Shown here one piece after another: positions 1 through 5,919 of a stretch of 7,618 nt of DNA (the stretch's first letter is position 1; each line of letters begins with the position of its first letter). The DNA is from Actinomycetota bacterium (GTDB lineage Bacteria; Actinomycetota; Actinomycetes; S36-B12; UBA5976): assembly GCA_009923375.1 (NCBI GenBank), contig RFTO01000050.1:1-7618 (forward strand), in the 5' to 3' direction. Under the pieces are notes generated by a model. It saw nothing but the letters and a program-made list of their open reading frames with translations. It did not search any database and was not told where the DNA came from. The translations under genes were made by a program, and so were the position numbers.

Positions 1-348
1 TTGGGCACTAAGGCGAGCGCTGATGATCTGACCGCGTTGCAGACCTCCTTGGAGTCTGCCTTGGGCACTAAGGCGAGCGCTGATGATCTGACCGCGTTGC
101 AGACCTCCTTGGAGTCTGCCTTGGGCACTAAGGCCGGCGCTGATGCTCTGACCGCGTTGCAGACCTCCTTGGTCACCGATTTGGATACCAAGGCGAGCGC
201 TGATGATCTGGCTGCGTTGCAGGTGTCGATGGCGACTGAGTTGGGTACGAAGGCCGGCTCTGATGCTCTGACTGCGTTGCAGGCGTCCTTGGAGGCTGAG
301 TTGGGTACGAAGGCCAGCACCTTGGCCGTTGACGCACTGCAAACTGCA
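1..348 (+). repeat. In-frame 60-bp tandem repeats
   Basis: Copies 1-60 and 61-120 are identical at all 60 positions. Copy 121-180 matches over most of its first 50 bases and diverges at the end. Copies 181-240 and 241-300 are recognisable but more divergent, and a shortened copy of about 48 bp (301-348) ends the regular phase. The unit length is a multiple of three, so gain or loss of a copy changes protein length by 20 residues without a frameshift. Identity including third codon positions implies recent duplication or gene conversion between neighbouring copies. The array continues past the left edge, so its total copy number is unknown. Confidence 0.95.
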
Positions 349-762
349 CTTGACGGCAAGGTCAGCGACACGGTGTACATCGCGGACATGGCTAACTTGA
401 TGGCGCTTCTAGATGGAAAGGTCAGCTCCGCTGACTTCGCCACTTTGAGCGGATCAGTTACATCTGTGACCGGATTTGTGACCACAATCGATAGCGCGGT
501 GACTGCTCTGACCACGCGCATAGCTGATACAGAGACGTCGATGACGAGCTTGACGACTTCGGTCTCGACACTCGCCACCGACGTTGACACGGCAAAGACT
601 GCCGTGGCAACACTGACGACTGAGCTTGCAGGAAAGGCAAGCGCGTCGGATGTGGACACTCTGAAGACGCAGATGGCCGCCAAGGACAGCCAGATCAGTG
701 CCTTGCAGGAAGCGGTCTGCGCACTGCAGCCAATCGGTCAGAAGAGCACCTTCTGCCCGTAA
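1..762 (+). CDS. Tandem-repeat coiled-coil protein, C-terminal part (5' end outside window)
   Basis: The frame is open from the first base and ends at TAA 760-762, so only the last 253 codons are seen. The window opens inside a repeat, and its first TTG codon is a repeat leucine, not a convincing start. Residues 1-100 are five 20-residue units of the type LGTKASADDLTALQ-x6. A sixth unit (101-116) is 16 residues long, and degenerate units of pattern LxGK(A/V)S follow near 117, 137 and 209. Leucines spaced 3-4 apart, few aromatics and many Ala/Thr/Ser/Asp suggest a long alpha-helical, probably oligomeric fibre. The tail holds two cysteines (EAVCALQ and STFCP), which could form a disulphide in an exported protein. 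I do not recognise the family. The composition resembles surface fibres, trimeric coiled-coil adhesins and phage tail fibres, and the N-terminus needed to decide export is missing. The gene converges on the minus-strand gene ending at 876. Confidence 0.8.
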   Translation: MGTKASADDLTALQTSLESALGTKASADDLTALQTSLESALGTKAGADALTALQTSLVTDLDTKASADDLAALQVSMATELGTKAGSDALTALQASLEAELGTKASTLAVDALQTALDGKVSDTVYIADMANLMALLDGKVSSADFATLSGSVTSVTGFVTTIDSAVTALTTRIADTETSMTSLTTSVSTLATDVDTAKTAVATLTTELAGKASASDVDTLKTQMAAKDSQISALQEAVCALQPIGQKSTFCP

Positions 763-775
763 ATAGTCAACACAA

Positions 776-817
776 GAGTTCGGGCCCGCACCTCCTGACA
801 GGGGCGGGCCCGAACTC
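776..817. terminator. Strong hairpin, probable bidirectional terminator
   Basis: A perfect 14-bp inverted repeat, GAGTTCGGGCCCGC (776-789) against GCGGGCCCGAACTC (804-817), surrounds a 14-nt loop. It begins 13 bases after the stop of the repeat-protein gene and lies about 60 bases beyond the stop of the convergent minus-strand gene. The stem is G+C-rich at its centre. On the + strand it is followed only by a short AATTTA tract, so it is not a textbook U-run terminator; such U-poor hairpins are common in actinobacteria. Placement between convergent genes supports use in both directions. Confidence 0.8.
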
Positions 818-852
818 AATTTAGGCAGGTGCAGGGCCTCAAGGGGCTATAT

Positions 853-874
853 GCGAGCTTGATCTCAAGCTCGC
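853..874 (-). terminator. 10-bp palindromic hairpin just after the helicase-associated gene
   Basis: GCGAGCTTGA (853-862) and TCAAGCTCGC (865-874) are perfect reverse complements separated by two bases. On the minus strand the hairpin starts one base (875) after the TAG stop at 876-878. No T-run follows, so intrinsic termination is uncertain; it may instead protect the 3' end of the mRNA, with the larger hairpin at 776-817 as the actual terminator. The nearly loopless dyad could alternatively be a protein-binding site, although its position right after a stop codon favours an RNA role. Confidence 0.5.
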
Positions 875-875
875 G

Positions 876-3146
876 CTACTCAACACTTGAAATACGTGAT
901 GTTGAGACTGTCTTAACAACTCCATCCTCGCGAGAGTAGAAAGTTGTGAAGCCGTCTGCGAGGTGTACAACGGTGGCCGATGCTCGCCGCATTTGACCAT
1001 CCGCCTGGGTGTAAACCAGTGAAATGGCTCGTTGGGTCTCTTGAGCGTTCACGAGTCGGTCAAGAATCGAGCCTGTGAGGGGCACGGTGTTTGACGACTG
1101 TGCGTCACCGCTGCTTTGAACAACGGCAGAGGCTGTGAGGGCATGCGCTAATCGAGCAGCTCTAAGCTTCTTTGCATCTGATGCGCGCCACAGATTCGCG
1201 GACATACGCCGAAGTTGGCGCCGCCCGGAGACGTTTATTCCTTCCGCGTCCATAATCGGGGAGCAGCCGGCAGCTCTCAACTGAACCAACGCATCTTCGG
1301 TGTCCATATCGCACGCAAGTGCGGTGGCATTTATGCGCCGCAGCCCTAGGGGCGCGAGACGAGGATCACCCAGCAGACGAGAGATTTCGTCAGCATCCTG
1401 GCCCACAATGACGCAGCGTGCCCGCATTGCCTTTAAGTTGCCAAAGCGCCGCTGTTGATCTGCGAGGAGATACACCAATGCTTGCCCGACCGGTGTGCTT
1501 GAGTGAGACTCGAGAAAAGTAAGGAATTCATCTGTGTGCCCACCGGCGTATAGGCCACGATTTACGGATCCCTGCGTTATGCGAACAACCAATGCAGAAT
1601 CCTCTGTCTCGATGTCTCCGTACTTCTGGAGCATCGCCAGAGTTCCTTCGCTTGGGCGACCAGGGACGATGACAGTGTTGTCGGGCTGAACCAGCAGCGT
1701 ATTGATTGGTGCAGGAAGGGCGTCCTCAATCAAAGCAGAGGCTGACTCCCCTCCGTGGCCCAAAGTTCGTGCTGCTTGGCTGATAGCCCCTTGAACGCAG
1801 ATGCCAATACTCTCGGCGACATTGACCCAATGGTGGAGCTGCGAAGATGTGCCGCTCGCAATTCGAGGCCGAAGTTCGTGTAGCCAGTCGTCAAGATCCA
1901 CATTGGCAATTCCAACGCCGAGCGGCAGGGCACACCAAGCCTCAAACGCGGCGACGATCAGGACCTCAGCTGATTGAACATCGCGCAACATGTGGCGCGC
2001 AAGATCCAGAATTCCGGTGCTTTGCATGAGTGCGGCTGAACCGCAATTCTCAATCCACCCGCCGGCCAGGGCCACCCATTGTTCTCCGAGAGGCAGAGAT
2101 AACCACTCCTCGGCCGCCGCTGTGATCGTGAGGCAATCCGGCTCATCTGGGTCGATGGCGATCATGTTGCACACGATTGCCACCGCGACGAGTGAGGCTG
2201 TGAATTCGACATCTCGCCGGATTGTCGTGGCCGCCCATGCCAGATTCTGGCGGAGGAGAGTACGAGTACGTGAGAGGCGGAGAGACTCACTGGAAATGTA
2301 GTCGAGAAGTGCGATCATCGACCGGACGCACACGTAACCGCGAGCGGCTGCGGTGGACTCCACATTTGCGATTTGCGTATGCGGCGTTTGCGATAGGGGA
2401 AGACGTGTCATCCGATCCTGGTGAAGTTCGGCAGCCGACCCATGCGAACCCCGTTGAGCAACTAGCCACACGTTGCCACGAAGGGGGAGTGCTACTTCGC
2501 GCGGCACCACCACCGTGTCGTCATCAATTGCTACTAACAGTCCACGGGCCAGTAGCAGTGCAACATCTCCGTTTGGTTTGTCCACATCAATAGGGCGCTG
2601 GGCTTGTGGATGCTGAAGTGCCGGACCAGCCCACACGAGATTTTGCAGCAACTCAGCGGCGCTTGGTGGCAGCGCTGCGCACACCTGCGTGACCGAGGCC
2701 GGGTCTCGTTCCCAGGTGAGAAGCTGAGGCTTTCGGTCAGCAAGACGTGGCGCGAGGCTGCACGGGTAAGGGCCGAATGCTTCGCGCAGGAATCGAGTGA
2801 CGTGAAGGTCTTGAGGTGCGCCCCAGACCAGCCCTCGAAGGCGTAATTCATGTAACTCATCGGTGATATCACCTAGACGAGCGGCCGCAGCAGCCTGCTC
2901 CGGCGTGAAGGGATCCTCGATCGCCGAGAGCACTTCGGTCAACTCCAGCTGCCGTTGGCTGAGGTCATCGAGGGCTCGGGTGACAGACAAGGGATCGGCA
3001 GCCACGCTGGCAAGGGTCCGGATGTCGGTGACTCCGGCGGACACCAAATCTGGCCGCAAGCACAGCAGCTCCTCGATCTCGCTGGTCTTGCGAGCGCGAA
3101 GGTCGTCGGCGAGGCTCCGCGGCTTGTCCGCGCCGGTGGAAGGCAT
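876..3146 (-). CDS. Helicase-associated (Helicase_C_3) protein with C-terminal WYL-like domain
   Basis: The 756-residue product from ATG 3146 matches the actinobacterial helicase-associated family. The best landmark is the Helicase_C_3-type region at about residues 481-633 (INTLLVQPDNTVIVPG, then VVRITQGSVNRGL, HSSTPVGQALVYLLAD, RARCVIVG and LRRINATAL). A WYL-like tail lies at about 694-756 (AISLVYTQADG, TTFYSREDGVVKTVSTSRIS). The N-terminal half is helical, with a possible winged-helix stretch near DITDELHELRLRGLVWG. No Walker A or DEAH/DEVH motif is seen, so it is not itself a helicase. In mycobacteria a homologue precedes the XPB-like helicase gene and a DNA-repair role is assumed; here the next gene downstream is convergent and unrelated. 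A TTG start at 3167 would add MGVGSLL. ATG 3146 is preferred because it is ATG and sits at the right distance from a plausible leaderless promoter, though neither start has a good ribosome binding site. Confidence 0.88.
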   Translation of the reverse strand: MPSTGADKPRSLADDLRARKTSEIEELLCLRPDLVSAGVTDIRTLASVAADPLSVTRALDDLSQRQLELTEVLSAIEDPFTPEQAAAAARLGDITDELHELRLRGLVWGAPQDLHVTRFLREAFGPYPCSLAPRLADRKPQLLTWERDPASVTQVCAALPPSAAELLQNLVWAGPALQHPQAQRPIDVDKPNGDVALLLARGLLVAIDDDTVVVPREVALPLRGNVWLVAQRGSHGSAAELHQDRMTRLPLSQTPHTQIANVESTAAARGYVCVRSMIALLDYISSESLRLSRTRTLLRQNLAWAATTIRRDVEFTASLVAVAIVCNMIAIDPDEPDCLTITAAAEEWLSLPLGEQWVALAGGWIENCGSAALMQSTGILDLARHMLRDVQSAEVLIVAAFEAWCALPLGVGIANVDLDDWLHELRPRIASGTSSQLHHWVNVAESIGICVQGAISQAARTLGHGGESASALIEDALPAPINTLLVQPDNTVIVPGRPSEGTLAMLQKYGDIETEDSALVVRITQGSVNRGLYAGGHTDEFLTFLESHSSTPVGQALVYLLADQQRRFGNLKAMRARCVIVGQDADEISRLLGDPRLAPLGLRRINATALACDMDTEDALVQLRAAGCSPIMDAEGINVSGRRQLRRMSANLWRASDAKKLRAARLAHALTASAVVQSSGDAQSSNTVPLTGSILDRLVNAQETQRAISLVYTQADGQMRRASATVVHLADGFTTFYSREDGVVKTVSTSRISSVE

Positions 3147-3154
3147 AAGAAGCG

Positions 3155-3183
3155 AGCCTACGCCCAATGAGCCGCAGCGTCAC
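3155..3183 (-). promoter_or_regulatory. Candidate leaderless promoter for the helicase-associated gene
   Basis: On the minus strand GTGACG (3183-3178) resembles a -35 box and TAGGCT (3160-3155) fits the actinobacterial TANNNT -10 pattern, with a 17-bp spacer. The -10 ends 8 bases before ATG 3146, so transcription would begin at or within a base or two of the start codon. This would explain the missing Shine-Dalgarno sequence. The match is modest and could be chance. Confidence 0.35.
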
Positions 3184-3326
3184 CTGATCCGTGTCCTGCT
3201 GAGCATGCGGATACGCCGACTGCTGCTGTCGTTCATCCTTGCAGCGGGTACCCTTTGAGGGGAGACAGCGGAGGGCCAACGTCCTTTCGCTCAGGTGCAG
3301 CCGTAGATGACTGCGTACAAAGTAGT
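3184..3326. other. Divergent intergenic region before the cold-shock gene
   Basis: Upstream of the minus-strand promoter candidate, about 140 bases lead to the cold-shock ribosome binding site. A promoter for the csp-DUF3027 cluster must lie here or beyond, but no convincing -35/-10 pair was found. The segment contains a 17-codon open frame (3205-3258) with signal-peptide-like composition and no ribosome binding site, treated as doubtful. If transcription starts well upstream, the cold-shock mRNA would have a long 5' leader, as many csp mRNAs do. Confidence 0.4.
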
Positions 3327-3332
3327 AAGAGG
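3327..3332 (+). promoter_or_regulatory. Ribosome binding site of the cold-shock gene
   Basis: AAGAGG lies 7 bases before ATG 3340, ideal spacing. It fixes the cold-shock start at 3340 and excludes the ATG at 3307, which would put 11 extra, non-family residues before MPTGVVKFF. The G-rich GGTAGGGG at 3331-3338 overlaps it and lies too close to the start to be the main site. Confidence 0.65.
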
Positions 3333-3339
3333 TAGGGGC

Positions 3340-3723
3340 ATGCCAACCGGCGTTGTTAAGTTCTTCGATGCTGAGAAGGGCTTCGGATTCGTCGCAAACG
3401 ACGAAGGCGGCGAAGTCTTCATGCATATCTCGTCCCTGCCCGCCGGCACCACCACTGTGAAGCCCGGTACCCGAGTGGAATTTGGTGTCGCCGATGGCCG
3501 CCGCGGGTTGCAGACTCTGTCCGTCCGTATCCTCGATATTCCGCCGAGCGTCAGCAAAGCCGCACGCAAGCCTGCCGACGATATGGCGGCGATCATCGAA
3601 GATGTCATCAGACTGCTCGATCGTCTTGGCAACTCGCTTCGTCGCGGTCGTTACCCCGAGGACGCTGAAGCTGGCCGAATTGCCAAGGTTTTGCGCGGTG
3701 TCGCCGACGACCTCGACGCCTGA
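3340..3723 (+). CDS. Cold-shock domain protein with actinobacterial C-terminal extension
   Basis: This 127-residue protein begins MPTGVVKFFDAEKGFGFVA. Residues 1-66 form the OB-fold cold-shock domain, with RNP1 KGFGFVA (13-19) and RNP2 VFMHI (26-30), the aromatic patches that bind single-stranded RNA or DNA. A typical Csp ends near residue 67; here about 60 more residues follow, including a helical stretch (AAIIEDVIRLLDRLG) and RRGRYPEDAEAGRIAKVLRGVADDLDA. The same extension, with a K/R-RGRYP-type motif and a DLDA/ELDA end, is familiar from mycobacterial CspB, so it is a family trait and not a fusion artefact. The usual Trp of VKWF/VKWY is Phe8 here. The likely role is RNA chaperoning; the job of the extension is unknown. 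The start is set by the AAGAGG site. The gene is 36 bp from the DUF3027 gene on the same strand and probably cotranscribed. A gene symbol is withheld because csp numbering varies. Confidence 0.93.
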   Translation: MPTGVVKFFDAEKGFGFVANDEGGEVFMHISSLPAGTTTVKPGTRVEFGVADGRRGLQTLSVRILDIPPSVSKAARKPADDMAAIIEDVIRLLDRLGNSLRRGRYPEDAEAGRIAKVLRGVADDLDA

Positions 3724-3759
3724 TTAATCACCCGACCTTTTTGAGTTAAGGACACACAG

Positions 3760-4632
3760 ATGGTGAGTCGTCGCGCTGCCAAGGCTGCGGGCAAGCTGGT
3801 GCCTGCGGCCCCAGTAATCAAAAAGGATTCTCTGCCGACGGAGAACACGGTGGACTCACCCAGCGCAGCAATTCTTTTGCGTGCGGTTGAGTATGCCGCT
3901 GCTGCGATTGAAGGTATGCCAAGCGAGGCGACTGGCGCGCGTGAAGCGACATACGTTGGGACGCACATCGAGGCTCGCCTCGAAGCAGACGGGCTAGCCG
4001 TTCACGAATTCGAGTGCACGAACCCTGCTTACCCAAACTGGCGCTGGACTGTTGTGCTCGCCCTTGCTGATCCTGACGCTGCGCCGACCGTGTGTGATGT
4101 TGTGCTGCTGCCAGGACCCGGTGCGTTAATCCCCTCTGCTTGGGTGCCTTGGCATGAACGCTTGCAGCCAGGTGATCTGCGCCCAGGCGATGTCGTGCCG
4201 ACCAATCCCGATGATCCGCGTTTGGTGCCTGGTTACACAGGCGAAGGCGATATCGCTGGCACGGACGAGGACCAACTCCGGGAAGTGGTATGGGAGCTCG
4301 GCCTTGGTCGGGAGCGCGTGCTCTCGCCGACCGGGAGAGATGATGCGGCGGACCGTTGGCAGGAGGGCTCAACGGGCCCAGATGCTCCGGAGGCGAAGCA
4401 GGCGCCTTTGCCGTGCCTTTCCTGCGGATTCATGGTGCCGATTGGTGGCCAGCTAGGGCAGAACTTCGCGATTTGTGCCAACATCATCAGTCCTGCGGAC
4501 GGCAAGGTGGTGTCGTTGAGCTTCGGCTGCGGCGCCCATTCGGAGATCACTGCGAGTAAGTCGGCAAGCCAGCCCGTGGGAACGATCGTCGACACGCTTG
4601 ATTATGAAGACCTCGACATTATTCGGGAGTGA
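3760..4632 (+). CDS. DUF3027 family protein, putative zinc-binding
   Basis: The 290-residue product carries the landmarks of DUF3027, an actinobacterial family of unknown function: the core NPAYPNWRWTVVLA (88-101), DVVLLPGPGALIPSAWVPW (113-131), LQPGDLRPGDVVPTNPDDPRLVPGY (135-159) and WELGLGRERVLSPTGRDDAADRW (178-200). The C-terminal part has CLSCGF (Cys219, Cys222), then FAICANIISPADGKVVS (Cys239) and GCGAHSE (Cys257, His260). I read this as a probable zinc site, since Cys and His pairs are spaced as in a zinc ribbon; metal binding is inference. The first 35 residues are basic and low in complexity, perhaps a nucleic-acid-binding tail. AAGGA (3748-3752) is 7 bases before ATG 3760; GTG 3763 is a less likely start. 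The gene follows the cold-shock gene and is almost contiguous with the microprotein and methyltransferase genes. Confidence 0.92.
   Translation: MVSRRAAKAAGKLVPAAPVIKKDSLPTENTVDSPSAAILLRAVEYAAAAIEGMPSEATGAREATYVGTHIEARLEADGLAVHEFECTNPAYPNWRWTVVLALADPDAAPTVCDVVLLPGPGALIPSAWVPWHERLQPGDLRPGDVVPTNPDDPRLVPGYTGEGDIAGTDEDQLREVVWELGLGRERVLSPTGRDDAADRWQEGSTGPDAPEAKQAPLPCLSCGFMVPIGGQLGQNFAICANIISPADGKVVSLSFGCGAHSEITASKSASQPVGTIVDTLDYEDLDIIRE
4624..4629 (+). promoter_or_regulatory. Ribosome binding site of the 28-residue microprotein gene
   Basis: CGGGAG sits inside the last codons of the DUF3027 gene, six bases before GTG 4636. This spacing is normal and is the main evidence, together with the hydrophobic profile, that the tiny frame is translated. 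Confidence 0.5.
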
Positions 4633-4635
4633 CTG

Positions 4636-4722
4636 GTGGATCACCGAACACGCCGCGCTCTAACTGTGGGCGTGCTGTTGCTTGGAATCGCTGTTGCGAT
4701 TGTTGCGAATGTGCTGCGGTAG
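4636..4722 (+). CDS. 28-residue single-span membrane microprotein
   Basis: GTG 4636 to TAG 4720-4722 encodes 28 residues: a charged start (MDHRTRR), then about 18 hydrophobic residues beginning ALTVGVLLLGIAVAIV, ending in NVLR. The positive N-terminus and single uninterrupted hydrophobic stretch predict one transmembrane helix with the N-terminus inside. It begins 3 bases after the DUF3027 stop, has a CGGGAG site at normal distance, and its TAG abuts the ATG of the methyltransferase gene, so all three could be translationally coupled. Small two-helix DUF2530-type proteins are common near DUF3027 genes in actinobacteria; this one is much shorter and might be a relict or an unrelated conserved microprotein. 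No function is known. Evidence is positional and compositional, with no recognised homologue. Confidence 0.55.
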   Translation: MDHRTRRALTVGVLLLGIAVAIVANVLR

Positions 4723-5919
4723 ATGCGTATCACCGCTGAAGCCTTCAGCTCAGCAATAACTGCTGTCGTAACAAATGATGCCCTTGTGAAACTTGGGTTT
4801 GCCGGCCGCATCAAGGGGCGGCAGACGCAGTCGATCCGAGTTGATATGAGGCCAGTTCTTGTGGGCGGCAGCCGCATGGTCCAGTCGGTCAGGACGATCG
4901 GCGGTGAGCACCGGACACAGATGGTGCCACTGGAGGAATCCGCGGGATTTGTCGTTGAACTACTGAACGAGGGCTACGCGAACATAACCGTCACCACGAC
5001 CTCGGAACTGATTGAATATCGAGTTGCGAAGGGTGGTGATGTCTTCGTCAACCGCACGCAGCGGGAGAGCGACCCCGATCTAGCGCACGATCGCAGTAAG
5101 AAACGGATGCTCGATCCTGCTGATCCATTGCTCGTGGCGGTAGGCATCTCAACTGAAAGCGGTGAAATTAAGGCAAAGTGGCGCGATAAGTATCGACAGG
5201 TCGACGATTTTCTGAGGATATTCAGCACCACACTCACCAAGGCCGTGAAAGCCGGCCAGGTCGACACACCATCCGTGCAAGCGCCGCTGCAGGTAGTCGA
5301 CCTCGGGTGCGGGCACGCCTACCTCACCTTTGGCGCGCAGGCATGGTTAGAGCGGGTGTGCGGCTGGCCATCCAGAATTGTCGGCGTCGACATAAAGACG
5401 GCCAGCATGGCTCGCAACCAGCAGTTGGCCGAACGGCTCGGCGTCACGAACATGACATTCATCGCCAGTGGAATTGCGGAGTATAAGTTCGACGGGGAGA
5501 TCGACGTCGTGCTCGCACTACACGCCTGCGACACCGCAACCGATGATGCTCTTGCTTGGGCGATGCGCCATAAGGCGAAAGTGATTATGAGCGTTCCCTG
5601 CTGCCAGCACAACCTGCAGACGCAGATGGATGCTGAAAATATTCCTGCACCTCTGGGGCTCATCACACGACACGGGATTTTGCGTGAGCGATTCGCCGAT
5701 TTACTCACCGACGCCGCTCGTGCGGCGATCCTTCGCCAGCACGGTTACCGAGTTGATGTCATTGAGTTCGTGTCAGGGGAGCACACGCCCCGAAACTTGA
5801 TGATTCGGGCGGTTAAGACCGAGGCAAAAGTCGATGAATCCATCGACAATGATGTGGAACTTCTGCGCAGTGAGTGGAAGTTGTCGCCCGCGTTGTTCAG
5901 ACAGTTAGTCGAGGAATAG
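4723..5919 (+). CDS. SAM-dependent methyltransferase of the METTL25-like (Methyltransf_32) family
   Basis: The 398-residue product has a class I Rossmann methyltransferase domain at about residues 150-365. Motif I is VVDLGCGHAYLTF (191-203) and the motif II acid is in VGVDIK (220-225). The family signatures HACDTATDDAL (267-277) and VPCCQHNL (291-298) are those of the Methyltransf_32 group, which includes eukaryotic METTL25/RRNAD1-type proteins. KWRDKYRQVDDFLRIF (152-167) just before the fold is also typical. Residues 1-110 form a mixed alpha/beta domain with basic patches (KGRQTQSIRVDMRP), perhaps for substrate binding. The substrate is not known from sequence; RNA or a ribosomal component is a reasonable guess only. 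ATG 4723 directly follows the microprotein's stop and lacks a clear Shine-Dalgarno, suggesting coupling by terminating ribosomes. The 3' end overlaps the convergent regulator gene by 15 bases. Confidence 0.88.
   Translation: MRITAEAFSSAITAVVTNDALVKLGFAGRIKGRQTQSIRVDMRPVLVGGSRMVQSVRTIGGEHRTQMVPLEESAGFVVELLNEGYANITVTTTSELIEYRVAKGGDVFVNRTQRESDPDLAHDRSKKRMLDPADPLLVAVGISTESGEIKAKWRDKYRQVDDFLRIFSTTLTKAVKAGQVDTPSVQAPLQVVDLGCGHAYLTFGAQAWLERVCGWPSRIVGVDIKTASMARNQQLAERLGVTNMTFIASGIAEYKFDGEIDVVLALHACDTATDDALAWAMRHKAKVIMSVPCCQHNLQTQMDAENIPAPLGLITRHGILRERFADLLTDAARAAILRQHGYRVDVIEFVSGEHTPRNLMIRAVKTEAKVDESIDNDVELLRSEWKLSPALFRQLVEE

Noticed and set aside
1847..2872. Several open frames of 60-123 codons opposite or within the helicase-associated gene
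   Set aside because: They are shadow frames of a well-supported long gene, with arginine/serine-rich compositions and no recognised domain or ribosome binding site.
3307..3339. ATG 3307 as start of the cold-shock gene
   Set aside because: It adds 11 residues not seen in the family, has no suitable ribosome binding site, and ATG 3340 gives the expected MPTG start.
3721..3730. Perfect palindrome TGATTAATCA between csp and DUF3027 genes
   Set aside because: It is a 10-bp dyad without a loop, contains the csp stop codon and lies inside a probable operon; a lone short palindrome is expected by chance.
3688..3745. Possible attenuator: weak stem at the csp 3' end followed by five T residues
   Set aside because: The stem of about 7 bp includes a G-U pair and lies in the coding region, with a gap of about 15-20 bases to the T-run, so it does not form an intrinsic terminator.
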